NCBI GenBank assembly: GCA_015222495.1
Contig: JADFVK010000020.1
Span: forward strand, 1-39,258
From: Pseudomonadota bacterium
Lineage (GTDB): Bacteria > Pseudomonadota > Gammaproteobacteria > GRL18
Length of the DNA: 39,258 bases
Direction of reading: 5' to 3'
In this document: positions 10,769-20,790 of the stretch, one piece after another
Position numbering within the stretch: the first letter of the stretch is position 1
Layout: each line of letters begins with the position of its first letter
Notes under the pieces: model-generated
Databases searched by the model: none
Told to the model about the DNA's origin: nothing
What the model saw: only the letters and a program-made list of their open reading frames with translations
Translations under genes and position numbers: made by a program

Positions 10769-12111
10769 TGTTATTGCAGAATTTTACCTTATTGTATGTT
10801 GAAGATGATGAAGATATGCAAACTTATATGAATTCTTTGTTATGTGATGAAGTTAAGCAATTATATCAGGCAATAGATGGTGAAGAGGGCTTACAACTTT
10901 ATAAAGACAAAAAACCAGATATTATTCTCAGTGATATTAGTATGCCGAAAATGTCCGGCTTAAAAATGAGTCAGGCCATTAAAGAGCTTGATAAGCATCA
11001 GCCTATTTTATTATTATCAGCATTTGAAGAAGTTGAGAGTTTAAAAGAGGCCATTAATATCGGTATTAATGGTTTTATCGCTAAGCCTATTGTAGATATT
11101 AATAAACTATTGGATATGTTAGAAGATATTGCATCTGCTTTACAAAACCAGCTTGATGCAAAAAAATTCAAAATTCAGCAACAAAAAGTTCAGGATCAAT
11201 TTCGTTTATTAGCTTCAGTTTTTGCCAATTCCCAGGAAGGTATTCTTATTACGGATAAGGATAATCGTATTATAGATGTTAATTCAGCCTGTCTTAAACT
11301 GACCGGTTATACACGTGAAGAAGTGCTTGGTAATGACCCCCGTCTATATAGTTCAGATAAACATCCCCCGGAGTTTTATAAAAAGATGTGGCAGTCCCTA
11401 AAAAAAATGGGTCATTGGAATGGTGAAATCTGGAATCGTAAAAAATCAGGAGAAATCTATTCTGAGCGCCTTAGTATTGATACTGTGACCAATAATAAGG
11501 GTGAATTACAGCATTATGTTGCCGTCTTTTATGATATGACCTATATTAAAAAACATGAAGCTGAGTTGGAATATATTGCCTATAATGATGCTCTGACACA
11601 ATTACCCAATCGGCTCTTATTACATGATCGTATGCAGCAGGCTCTTTCTAATGCCAGACGAAGTGAAAAAATACTGGCAGTTTGTTATCTTGACCTGGAT
11701 GGTTTCAAGCCTGTTAATGATAGCTTTGGGCATAAGGCAGGCGATATGGTGTTAATTGAGGTAGCCAGACGTTTACGTAATTCCATGCGCTCAGGAGATA
11801 CCACAGCTCGGATTGGGGGAGATGAATTTATTTTATTAATGACTAATTTTGCTTCTATACCTGAACTTAAGAAAGTTTTAGATCGTATTTTAATGTCTAT
11901 TTCCCAACCCTATGTGTTTGCTGATGAAATTGAAGAAAAAATTAATTCTATTTCTGTCAGTATCGGTGTCACCACGTTTCCTGCAGATGATGGTGAGGCT
12001 GATATACTTCTACGCCATGCTGATCAGGCGATGTATATTGCCAAACAACAAGGTAAAAATCAGTACCATTTTTTTGAAAATATTGATACCTGTTCAAAAG
12101 AAGCAGTATAG
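10768..12111 (+). CDS. Receiver-PAS-GGDEF diguanylate cyclase
   Basis: LLYVEDDEDMQ receiver, PAS, ARIGGDEFILL with upstream RSGD (I-site-like RxxD). Confidence 0.94.
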   Translation: MLLQNFTLLYVEDDEDMQTYMNSLLCDEVKQLYQAIDGEEGLQLYKDKKPDIILSDISMPKMSGLKMSQAIKELDKHQPILLLSAFEEVESLKEAINIGINGFIAKPIVDINKLLDMLEDIASALQNQLDAKKFKIQQQKVQDQFRLLASVFANSQEGILITDKDNRIIDVNSACLKLTGYTREEVLGNDPRLYSSDKHPPEFYKKMWQSLKKMGHWNGEIWNRKKSGEIYSERLSIDTVTNNKGELQHYVAVFYDMTYIKKHEAELEYIAYNDALTQLPNRLLLHDRMQQALSNARRSEKILAVCYLDLDGFKPVNDSFGHKAGDMVLIEVARRLRNSMRSGDTTARIGGDEFILLMTNFASIPELKKVLDRILMSISQPYVFADEIEEKINSISVSIGVTTFPADDGEADILLRHADQAMYIAKQQGKNQYHFFENIDTCSKEAV

Positions 12112-12120
12112 GAAATAAAA

Positions 12121-14100
12121 ATGACCAATATTGATGATATTATAATCTATTCACAAAAACTAAAGTTATTATATGTGGAAGATAATCATCAGGCAAGAGA
12201 ATCTACTCTACTGATTTTAGAAGAATTTTTTGGTGATATTGTCGTAGCCGTTAATGGTGATGAAGGCTTAAACAAATTTTCAGAACATGATTTTGATATG
12301 GTTATTACTGATATTAATATGCCAAAAATGAATGGCCTGGACATGGTCGATCATATCAAAAAAATTAATGATGACATCCCTATCCTGGTTTTTTCTGCCT
12401 ACAATGAATCAGGTTTTTTTATTGAAAGTATTAAATTAGGGGTGGATGGATACTTGCTTAAACCCATTGATATCAATCAATTTATAGGTTTGTTAGGGAA
12501 GGTTATAGAAAAAATAAAGCTGAAAACAGAAGCGCAAAAGAGTGAGAGCCTACTGCAGCAATATAAACAGTTAACCGATAAAAGTGCCATTATCTGTATA
12601 GTAGATAATGATAAAACCATTACTTATGTTAATGATGCTGCTTGTCAGATAGCAGAGAAGAGCATTGATGAATTGATTGGTTCACAATGTAATGTTATAT
12701 CTCAGGATTTTATATCTGAAGATGTTTACAATGATATCTGGTCAACCATAAAAGATAAAAAACAGATATGGCAGGGTATCACTAAATATATATCTAACAG
12801 CGGCAGATCTTACTATCTTAAGAATACTATTAAGCCTATCCTTGATATCGATGGTCATATAATTGAGTATATGTCATTACGATCTGATATTACCGAGATT
12901 ATGAACCCCAGGCGGCTTTTAAGTGACAAAATTAGTTATGAAAAATCGCCTCTACTTGTTTATCTAAAACTTGAAGATTATAACATACTTGAGGAGTTTT
13001 ATGATGCTCAAACTGTCGAACTGATTCAGGATAAAGTTGCTCAATATATTGAATCTAATGTGCCTACAGCTTGTTATTTAGATAAAATTTATCAGTTAGG
13101 TCAGGGTGAATATGCGTTCAGCAATGAAAAGTCAATTTGTATGCAAAATGAACAAGAATTTTTATCTTATCTGAAAGACTTTCAAAAAATTATTAATAAG
13201 GATGTTATTCAGCTTGATAAAATTGAATATGATATCTCTATCATCATGAGTGTGGCCTATGATGATTCTCAGGTACTTGAAAGTGCAAGGTTAGGCATAA
13301 AGAAATGCATTCAGAATAAATATAATTTTATTGTGTCCAGTCATTTAGCTGAGCAGGAGCAGGCACAGGCACAAAAAAACATCCAAACGATTTCAATGAT
13401 AAAAAAAGCCATTAATGAGCATAAAATCGTTTCATTTTTCCAGCCCATTATTAATAATACCACTAAAGAAATAGAGAAATATGAGTCATTGGTCAGGCTA
13501 ATTGATGAGAATGATAAGGTTCTCTCTCCCTATCATTTCTTAGAGATTTCCAAAAAAGGAAAATATTATTCTCAAATTACGGCTATGGTACTGGACAATT
13601 CTTTTAAGGCTTTAAACCATACGACTATGGACATTTCTATTAATCTCTCCGTATTAGATATAGAAAAACCAAGTACCAGAGAAAAAATTTTCCAGTATTT
13701 AGAAGCAAATAAACAGAATGCATCCAGGGTGGTGATTGAATTGCTTGAAGATGAAAGCGCCAAAGATTTTAAAACCATCACCTCCTTTATTTCTCAGGTA
13801 AAAAAACTGGGTGTACAGATAGCTATTGATGATTTTGGCGCCGGATACTCTAATTATGAACGCTTATTAGACTATCAGCCGGATATTTTAAAGATAGATG
13901 GTAGTCTGGTTAGCAATATTGTCAATAATGCTTACTCTTTATCTATTGTTGCTTCTATTGTCTCTTTTGCACAACAAAACAATATAAAAACTATTGCCGA
14001 ATTTGTCGAAAATGAGGCCATTTACGAAGTGTTGAAAAATCTCGATGTAGATTATTCTCAGGGCTATTATTTTGGTAAACCTGATGTGTTGTCGTACTAA
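12121..14100 (+). CDS. Receiver-PAS-degenerate GGDEF-EAL phosphodiesterase-like protein
   Basis: N-terminal receiver; GGDEF replaced around GQGEYAFSN; EAL region with YESLVR, INLSV, IDDFGAGYSNYERL, ILKIDGSL, IAEFVENEA, SQGYYFGKP. Confidence 0.9.
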   Translation: MTNIDDIIIYSQKLKLLYVEDNHQARESTLLILEEFFGDIVVAVNGDEGLNKFSEHDFDMVITDINMPKMNGLDMVDHIKKINDDIPILVFSAYNESGFFIESIKLGVDGYLLKPIDINQFIGLLGKVIEKIKLKTEAQKSESLLQQYKQLTDKSAIICIVDNDKTITYVNDAACQIAEKSIDELIGSQCNVISQDFISEDVYNDIWSTIKDKKQIWQGITKYISNSGRSYYLKNTIKPILDIDGHIIEYMSLRSDITEIMNPRRLLSDKISYEKSPLLVYLKLEDYNILEEFYDAQTVELIQDKVAQYIESNVPTACYLDKIYQLGQGEYAFSNEKSICMQNEQEFLSYLKDFQKIINKDVIQLDKIEYDISIIMSVAYDDSQVLESARLGIKKCIQNKYNFIVSSHLAEQEQAQAQKNIQTISMIKKAINEHKIVSFFQPIINNTTKEIEKYESLVRLIDENDKVLSPYHFLEISKKGKYYSQITAMVLDNSFKALNHTTMDISINLSVLDIEKPSTREKIFQYLEANKQNASRVVIELLEDESAKDFKTITSFISQVKKLGVQIAIDDFGAGYSNYERLLDYQPDILKIDGSLVSNIVNNAYSLSIVASIVSFAQQNNIKTIAEFVENEAIYEVLKNLDVDYSQGYYFGKPDVLSY

Positions 14101-14102
14101 AT

Positions 14103-16106
14103 ATGAAAACAATAAACATTTATTATTCCAATAAAAGCTCTCTGTCTAAATTTATTAATGATAATTCATTATCAGATAAGCAGAGTATTTTATTGCAGAT
14201 CTTTACGGGTATTATTGATAAAGAATATATCAATAATTTAAGCATGGAAATAAAAGAATTATTGCCTAATATCAAAATGATAGGCAGTACTACGGATGGT
14301 GAAATATTAGATGGCAATATTAGTATAAATAAAACAGTCTTATCTTTTAGCATTTTTGAAAATACAGAAATTGAAATTGTTGGAATAAAACAGGAAGATT
14401 CAAGTTTTAAAACAGCAACATCACTGATTAATTCAATTTCAAATATTGATCAAGCAAAAGCAGCTATTATTTTTTCAGATGGTTTGAATACTAATGGGGA
14501 ATTGTTTTTACAGGCTTTTAATCAATTAGTACCTGAGCTGATCATTGCGGGAGGCTTGGCGGGAGACAATGCCAATTTTAAAAAAACATTTGTGTTCACT
14601 CATGAGGGTATTAAAGATGCTCATACTGTAGCCGCTGTTTTATATAATCCTGAATTAATTATTAATGCAAATTTTAGTTTTGGCTGGCAATCAATAGGTT
14701 TTCAATTTACGGTGACAAAAGCGATTGAGAATAGAGTTTATCGTATTGATAATCAAACACCCGTAGAACTGTATAAAAAATATTTAGGAGAGAATATTGT
14801 TGATCAGCTTCCTGCCACTGGTATTGAGTTTCCATTAATTATTGTTCGAAATGGACAAAAAGTAGCAAGAGCAGTTATTGCTAAAGAGGCTGATGGTTCA
14901 TTAATATTTGCCGGAAATATCAATACGGGTGATAAAGTCTGGTTTGGTTATGGCAATGTAAAAAATATTTTAGCTTATACTAAAGAATTATATCAAAATG
15001 TATTGCAGAATCCTGTTGAATCAACTTTTGTATACTCCTGTATGGCCAGAAAAAGATTATTAGGTGATGAGATCGCAAATGAGATGCTTCCCCTGGCGAA
15101 TATTTCCCCCATTAGTGGTTTTTTTACCTATGGTGAATTCCTGCATAATAAACATCAGGAGGACAAAAATCAGTTATTAAATCAAACACTCACTGTTTTA
15201 AGTCTGAGTGAAAATAATTTCATAAAACCGCCTAAAAATGATATCACTCTATGGTCGGACAGGCGTAATATTTTAACGGTAGAAGCTCTTACACATCTGG
15301 TTATCCAAACAACGAATGAGTTTCAGGATTTAAATAAAAACTTAGAAGAAAAAGTAAATAATGAAATAGAAAAAAACAGACAAAAAGAACAACAACTATT
15401 GCAACAATCAAGACTGGCGCAAATGGGTGAAATGATCTCTATGATTGCTCATCAATGGCGGCAACCCTTATCAGCCATTAGTTCAACCAGTGCAGCTATT
15501 AATCTGAAAGCCAGACTGAATAAACTGGATAATGATGTAGTGATTGATTTATCAGATAAAATATCCGGCTATTCACAGCATTTAAGCAATACGATTGATG
15601 ACTTTAGAGAGTTTTTTAAACCCAATAAAGATAGAAGAGAAACCAATTTAGATGAAATTGTAGAAAGTGTTTTAGTGATTGTAGAGGATTCTATAAAAAA
15701 TAAAAATATTAACTTAATAAAACAAATGAATGCTCATCAGAATTTCAACAGCTATCCTAATGAATTAAAACAGGTGGTGCTTAATCTGATTAAAAATGCA
15801 GAAGATGTTTTTTCTGATAGCAATATCAATCAAGTGATAGAACAGGCAACGATAAGAATAAGAACCTATCAAAAAGGGGATTATGTTATTTTTGAAATTA
15901 AAGATAATGGTGGAGGCATAGATGAGAACATTATAGAAAACATCTTTGATCCCTATTTTTCAACTAAGACGAAAAAAGATGGGACAGGTCTGGGTCTGTA
16001 TATGTCAAAAACGATTATAGAAGAGCATTGTGGTGGACAACTAAGCGTGTCAAATGACAAAGAAGGTGCCATATTTACAATAAGTTTAGAGACAATCAAT
16101 GCTTAA
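14103..16106 (+). CDS. FIST-domain sensor histidine kinase
   Basis: FIST-like N-terminal half (IIFSDGLNTNGELFLQAFNQL ... IIAGGLAGDNANFKKTFVF) and FIST_C-like segment, then MGEMISMIAHQWRQPLSA and GTGLGLYMSK. Confidence 0.88.
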   Translation: MKTINIYYSNKSSLSKFINDNSLSDKQSILLQIFTGIIDKEYINNLSMEIKELLPNIKMIGSTTDGEILDGNISINKTVLSFSIFENTEIEIVGIKQEDSSFKTATSLINSISNIDQAKAAIIFSDGLNTNGELFLQAFNQLVPELIIAGGLAGDNANFKKTFVFTHEGIKDAHTVAAVLYNPELIINANFSFGWQSIGFQFTVTKAIENRVYRIDNQTPVELYKKYLGENIVDQLPATGIEFPLIIVRNGQKVARAVIAKEADGSLIFAGNINTGDKVWFGYGNVKNILAYTKELYQNVLQNPVESTFVYSCMARKRLLGDEIANEMLPLANISPISGFFTYGEFLHNKHQEDKNQLLNQTLTVLSLSENNFIKPPKNDITLWSDRRNILTVEALTHLVIQTTNEFQDLNKNLEEKVNNEIEKNRQKEQQLLQQSRLAQMGEMISMIAHQWRQPLSAISSTSAAINLKARLNKLDNDVVIDLSDKISGYSQHLSNTIDDFREFFKPNKDRRETNLDEIVESVLVIVEDSIKNKNINLIKQMNAHQNFNSYPNELKQVVLNLIKNAEDVFSDSNINQVIEQATIRIRTYQKGDYVIFEIKDNGGGIDENIIENIFDPYFSTKTKKDGTGLGLYMSKTIIEEHCGGQLSVSNDKEGAIFTISLETINA

Positions 16107-17472
16107 ATTATTTTCAATTCAATATTCTAACAAGCTCATTTTAGAAATGCTAAAGGGGAGTTTGTCTGGTTCAATCGCCTCTAACATTATTGGACCGGTC
16201 ATCGCTATTATTATTTTATATGACTCTATTCCAATAACACATCTTGCTGCCTGGTTTTTATGTCACCTGTTGATTATATTATTTAAGCTATATATAGCAC
16301 CAAAGCTTAAAATGGCGATGCATGATCAAAGTAATGATGTACATAAACTTCTTAGTTTTTTTATATTTATAACCTCACAGACAGCTGTATTGTATGGTGT
16401 CATAGCCTGGCTCTGTGTGATTTATAATATATCGGAAATCAAATTTTTAATTGTCAGTATGATTGCTATTACTCTTTCGGCAGGTTCAATAGGTACTTTA
16501 GGCACGGTATTTATTGCCTTTGCAGCTTATATGCTCTTAAGTATTTTTCCTCTTATATTTGCTCTGATATATCATGGCAGTATGAATTTTTATATTTTTG
16601 CATTGATTTTATTTGTCTACATGATTGTTCATACGAAGTCTGGCTATCGCCTTTTCTTAAGCTATCAAAGAACCAATGAAGTTGAACAGGAAATTATAGA
16701 ACTGAATACATCCTTAGAGTCAAAAATTAAACAGGAAGTAGCAAAAAACAGAGAAAAAGATCAACAAATGCTGCAGCAGGGTCGCTTGGCTCAAATGGGT
16801 GAAATGATCTCTATGATAGCTCATCAATGGCGACAACCACTAGCAGCCATATCCAGTACCAGTGCAGCAATAAAATTAAAATCCAGTTTAAATAAACTGG
16901 ATCAGGAAACGGCTATTAAGCTGTCAAATAATATCTCAGATTATTCCCAGCATCTAAGCTCTACCATTGATGATTTTAGAGAATTTTTTAAGCCTGATAA
17001 CGAAACAACAAAATCTTCATTTAACGAGGTTGTAGAAAGTGTATTAAAGATCGTTCAGATTTCAATTGAACAGCATAATATACGATTAATAAAAGAAATG
17101 AATAGTCAGATAAGTTTTACTACTTATCCTAATGAGTTAATGCAAGTGATACTTAATCTGATTAAAAATTCTGAAGATAATATATTGGACAAAGAGCTTG
17201 AAGATTCTTTTATCTGTATCAGAAGCTATGATACAGATGAGCAGCTTATATTGGAAATAAAAGATAATGGAGGGGGAGTTCCCGATAATATTATAGATAA
17301 AATATTTGATCCCTATTTCTCAACCAAAACTCAAAAAGATGGTACAGGGCTGGGACTGTATATGTCTAAAATAATTATAGAAGAGCATTGCGGTGGAAAG
17401 TTGAGTGTTTTTAATTATGAAAGTGATGGTGCCAAGGGGGCTGTTTTTCAAATCAGTCTGAATATTCAATGA
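16099..17472 (+). CDS. Membrane histidine kinase with multi-TM N-terminal sensor region
   Basis: Several hydrophobic helices in the first ~190 aa, then MGEMISMIAHQWRQPLAA and GTGLGLYMSK. Confidence 0.88.
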   Translation: MLKLFSIQYSNKLILEMLKGSLSGSIASNIIGPVIAIIILYDSIPITHLAAWFLCHLLIILFKLYIAPKLKMAMHDQSNDVHKLLSFFIFITSQTAVLYGVIAWLCVIYNISEIKFLIVSMIAITLSAGSIGTLGTVFIAFAAYMLLSIFPLIFALIYHGSMNFYIFALILFVYMIVHTKSGYRLFLSYQRTNEVEQEIIELNTSLESKIKQEVAKNREKDQQMLQQGRLAQMGEMISMIAHQWRQPLAAISSTSAAIKLKSSLNKLDQETAIKLSNNISDYSQHLSSTIDDFREFFKPDNETTKSSFNEVVESVLKIVQISIEQHNIRLIKEMNSQISFTTYPNELMQVILNLIKNSEDNILDKELEDSFICIRSYDTDEQLILEIKDNGGGVPDNIIDKIFDPYFSTKTQKDGTGLGLYMSKIIIEEHCGGKLSVFNYESDGAKGAVFQISLNIQ

Positions 17473-18872
17473 AGTATTTTAAACTCATTATTTTAATCAT
17501 CATTATTGTTGCTATTTCACTGTATGCATTTTTGCATAAGGATATTACAAAAATAAAAGGTAGTGAAGCTTATTATACGGGTAGTGAAAGCTGTGCTTCC
17601 TGTCATACAAAGAAGCATCAGTCCTGGCAACATTCCATGCATCCTAAAATATTTAAAAAATACACTGATGATTCACAAGTTGTGGCTGATTTTGATAATA
17701 AGCCTGCCTTTGTGGAATTTGATAAAAAAGACATCGATGTGATTATTGGTGGTAAATGGGAACAGGTTTTTGCCAGGGAAATTGATGGAGAATATTATCC
17801 CTTTCCAGCTAAATGGATGGTCTTAACTCAGAACTGGATCCCTTACAAAACTAAAAAATGGCAAGAAACCCCGTTAAGAAAAAAGTGTGATGGCTGTCAT
17901 ACTGTGGGCTTAGATGTTGTCACAGGAGAATTTAAAGAATATGGTGTGGGTTGTGAGTCCTGTCATGGCCCCGCGAGTCAGCATATTGATAATAAGAAAA
18001 GGTTGAATAATATTGAATGTATTATTTGCCATAATTCTATAGAGGAACATCAACAATTAGATAAACAAGTGGATATTGTCCGCTCTATTAAATCTGCTGT
18101 TTGCGGGCAATGTCATAGTCGTGGTGTTGATAATCAGGTGATTACACATCAGACAGAGGTACAATTTAATTTTCCCGTTGAATACCTTCCCGGAAAACAA
18201 CTCAGCAACAGCTTTAAGCCCACAACCCCGGCTACAGATAAAAAAGGAAATAACTGGTGGGGGAATGGTGTATCTAAAAACAGGCATCAGGAATATGCTG
18301 ATTTTGCCAAATCCGGTCATGCACGTTCCTTAAAAAACCTGCGTATAAAAAGAACAGAGTCCTGTGGTGGTGAGCCTGAAGATAAGTGTCTTAAGTGCCA
18401 TAGCGGTGATTATATTCAGGCAAAAAAGTATCAGGATAAAATCCGGGGTAAAAAAGAGAATAAAAAAGAAGTGGTTTTGCCAAACATTGATAATGCTCAG
18501 GATGGAATTACCTGTGTTGTTTGCCATAACCCGCATAAAGTGGGAAATAATCCTGATAAAGCCGCCGATCAATGTATAAATTGTCATACCAGTAATACAA
18601 AAACTTTCAAAAACTATCAGCAAACGGATCAAAGTCATACACCTTGCCCGGCAGAAAAAGTCACTTGTGCTGATTGCCATATGCCAAAAATTGTCAAGAC
18701 AGGTGGTCAGTTTAGTTTGAGAAGTCATGCCTTTAAAATTATTCCACCTGAAGCTACTATTAAATATGCTATGCCAAATTCTTGTCAAAATGGTGGCTGT
18801 CATGATGACAAAAGTACTCAATGGGCAATAGATGAGTATGAAAAGTTTTATGGCGATAAAAATGAATACTAG
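17469..18872 (+). CDS. Membrane-anchored multiheme cytochrome c (c554-like), about 10 hemes
   Basis: N-terminal TM; CASCH, CDGCH, CESCHGPASQH, CIICH, CGQCH, CLKCH, CVVCH, CINCH, CADCH plus CQNGGCH (CX4CH). ATGA overlap with upstream kinase. Confidence 0.92.
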   Translation: MKYFKLIILIIIIVAISLYAFLHKDITKIKGSEAYYTGSESCASCHTKKHQSWQHSMHPKIFKKYTDDSQVVADFDNKPAFVEFDKKDIDVIIGGKWEQVFAREIDGEYYPFPAKWMVLTQNWIPYKTKKWQETPLRKKCDGCHTVGLDVVTGEFKEYGVGCESCHGPASQHIDNKKRLNNIECIICHNSIEEHQQLDKQVDIVRSIKSAVCGQCHSRGVDNQVITHQTEVQFNFPVEYLPGKQLSNSFKPTTPATDKKGNNWWGNGVSKNRHQEYADFAKSGHARSLKNLRIKRTESCGGEPEDKCLKCHSGDYIQAKKYQDKIRGKKENKKEVVLPNIDNAQDGITCVVCHNPHKVGNNPDKAADQCINCHTSNTKTFKNYQQTDQSHTPCPAEKVTCADCHMPKIVKTGGQFSLRSHAFKIIPPEATIKYAMPNSCQNGGCHDDKSTQWAIDEYEKFYGDKNEY

Positions 18873-20751
18873 TATAAAAGAAAGCTCGGGTATGAAAGAG
18901 AACAGGATTCCCTTTTATAGAAAGATTATTTTTAAAGTCTTTTTTTTGATCTTTTTTGTGCTGGTTTTTGTTTTAGGATTCAATTTAATCCTGACCAATA
19001 ATATGATGAATGAAAGAATTCAACAAAGATTAAATGATGATTTTCAATCAGCTTTTTATATGACTGAAAATTTTATTAATCTGGTGTCCCAAACCTCACA
19101 AATGTGGGCAAAGGAAATTGTTGCTAATCATTTTAGCTTTCAAGTGATTAAACAGCATCAGCCTGAGGAAATTTCTAGCCTTTTAGGTATAGAAAAAAAT
19201 AAAATGTCTGCAGATTCGATTATTTTATTAGATGAACAGGGGAGGATTTTAGCCCAGTCTGGTAGTGATTTTAAAATAGGTGATTCCCTGAGTTATCAGG
19301 ATATTGTAAAACAGACTTTTAAAAGCAGGACTTCATTAACAAAAATACTTCGTGAAAGAGAGAGTTTTATTGTTTATTCATCGGCTATTATTCAACAGGA
19401 TAATAAGATAAAAGGTATGCTTCTGGTGGGTTATTTTATTAATGACAGCTTTGTAGAAAATATCAAAAAAAATACCAGTTTGGAAATTGCTTTTATAGGT
19501 AATAGTGCCGTCATGAGTTCTTCTCAATGGGGTACTTCTAACAATCTTGACATTCTGCCAATATCATATCTGGATTATCAAAATCTATTGTACAGTCCAC
19601 AGCTAATTAAAGAGATAATCTATAAAGATAAGGTCTATATTGTAAATGCAAGAAAATTACATAATATGGAATCTTTAACTACAGGCTCTATTTTATTTGC
19701 TTACCCCTATGACAAAATAAAACAGCAAAAAAGTGACTTATTACATAAAAAACTCGATATTCTTTATCTTAGTCTTTTGATTGCTCTATTGATTATTTAT
19801 ATAGTGGTCAGAAAATATCTGGTGGCTATTAGCAAATTAACCCAGGCAATGCACGGTGTTTCAGATAACAAAGTCTATGAAAAAATAAATATTGATAGTC
19901 AGGATGAAATTGAATTACTGGCGACTAGTTTTAACCAGATGGGAACAGAGCTGAATACCTTACATACCAATTTGGAAAGTGAGATTGAAAGGAAGACGCA
20001 GGAATTAAAGGAGTTAAATGATAATTTACACTCTCTGGTGGTTTCAGAAATAGAAAAAAACAGACAAAAAGAACAGCAGTTGGTGCAGCAATCAAGATTA
20101 GCCCAAATGGGTGAGATGATTTCTATGATTGCGCATCAATGGAGACAGCCATTAGCAGCAATCAGTTCAACCAGTATGGCGATTCATCTAAAAGCACAAC
20201 TTAATAAGCTGGATAATGATACAGCAATTGAGTTGTCAGATAAAATTTCCGATTACTCTCAGCATCTAAGCACTACAATAGATGATTTTAGAGAATTTTT
20301 TAAACCTAATAAGGAAAAGCAGGAAACTAATTATACAGAGTTGGTTGATGGTGTTTTAAAAATTATTAAAGTTTCAATCAATAATAAAGATATTGAAATC
20401 ATCACCCATTTAAATTGCCATAAAACCTTATATAGTTACCCCAATGAAATTAAACAAGTGATCTTAAATTTGCTTAAAAATGCTGAAGATGCATTGCTTG
20501 AAAAGCAACCCGATAATCCAGTGATTACTATAGCAACTCAGGATGGAATCCTAACGGTCAGTGATAATGCCGGTGGAATCTCTGAGGAGTATATCGATAA
20601 AATCTTTGCCCCGTATTTTTCAACAAAAACAAAGAAAGATGGGACAGGCTTAGGCTTATATATGAGTAAAACGATTATAGAAGAACATTGTGGTGGTCGT
20701 CTGAGTGTTTCAAATGATAAAGAGGGTGCTGTATTTATGGTGGTTTTATAA
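18862..20751 (+). CDS. Membrane sensor histidine kinase (Cache-like extracytoplasmic region, HAMP, HisKA, HATPase)
   Basis: Two TM helices flanking ~250 aa, HAMP, MGEMISMIAHQWRQPLAA, GTGLGLYMSK. Start may be 18832, 18862 or 18892. Confidence 0.87.
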   Translation: MNTSIKESSGMKENRIPFYRKIIFKVFFLIFFVLVFVLGFNLILTNNMMNERIQQRLNDDFQSAFYMTENFINLVSQTSQMWAKEIVANHFSFQVIKQHQPEEISSLLGIEKNKMSADSIILLDEQGRILAQSGSDFKIGDSLSYQDIVKQTFKSRTSLTKILRERESFIVYSSAIIQQDNKIKGMLLVGYFINDSFVENIKKNTSLEIAFIGNSAVMSSSQWGTSNNLDILPISYLDYQNLLYSPQLIKEIIYKDKVYIVNARKLHNMESLTTGSILFAYPYDKIKQQKSDLLHKKLDILYLSLLIALLIIYIVVRKYLVAISKLTQAMHGVSDNKVYEKINIDSQDEIELLATSFNQMGTELNTLHTNLESEIERKTQELKELNDNLHSLVVSEIEKNRQKEQQLVQQSRLAQMGEMISMIAHQWRQPLAAISSTSMAIHLKAQLNKLDNDTAIELSDKISDYSQHLSTTIDDFREFFKPNKEKQETNYTELVDGVLKIIKVSINNKDIEIITHLNCHKTLYSYPNEIKQVILNLLKNAEDALLEKQPDNPVITIATQDGILTVSDNAGGISEEYIDKIFAPYFSTKTKKDGTGLGLYMSKTIIEEHCGGRLSVSNDKEGAVFMVVL

Positions 20752-20790
20752 TAGTCTGGAATTTAAATTAGTTATTCTCATTAATACTAG

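Noticed and set aside
18330-18821. Minus-strand ORF of 163 aa
   Set aside because: Lies antisense to the heme-binding motifs of the cytochrome; spurious.
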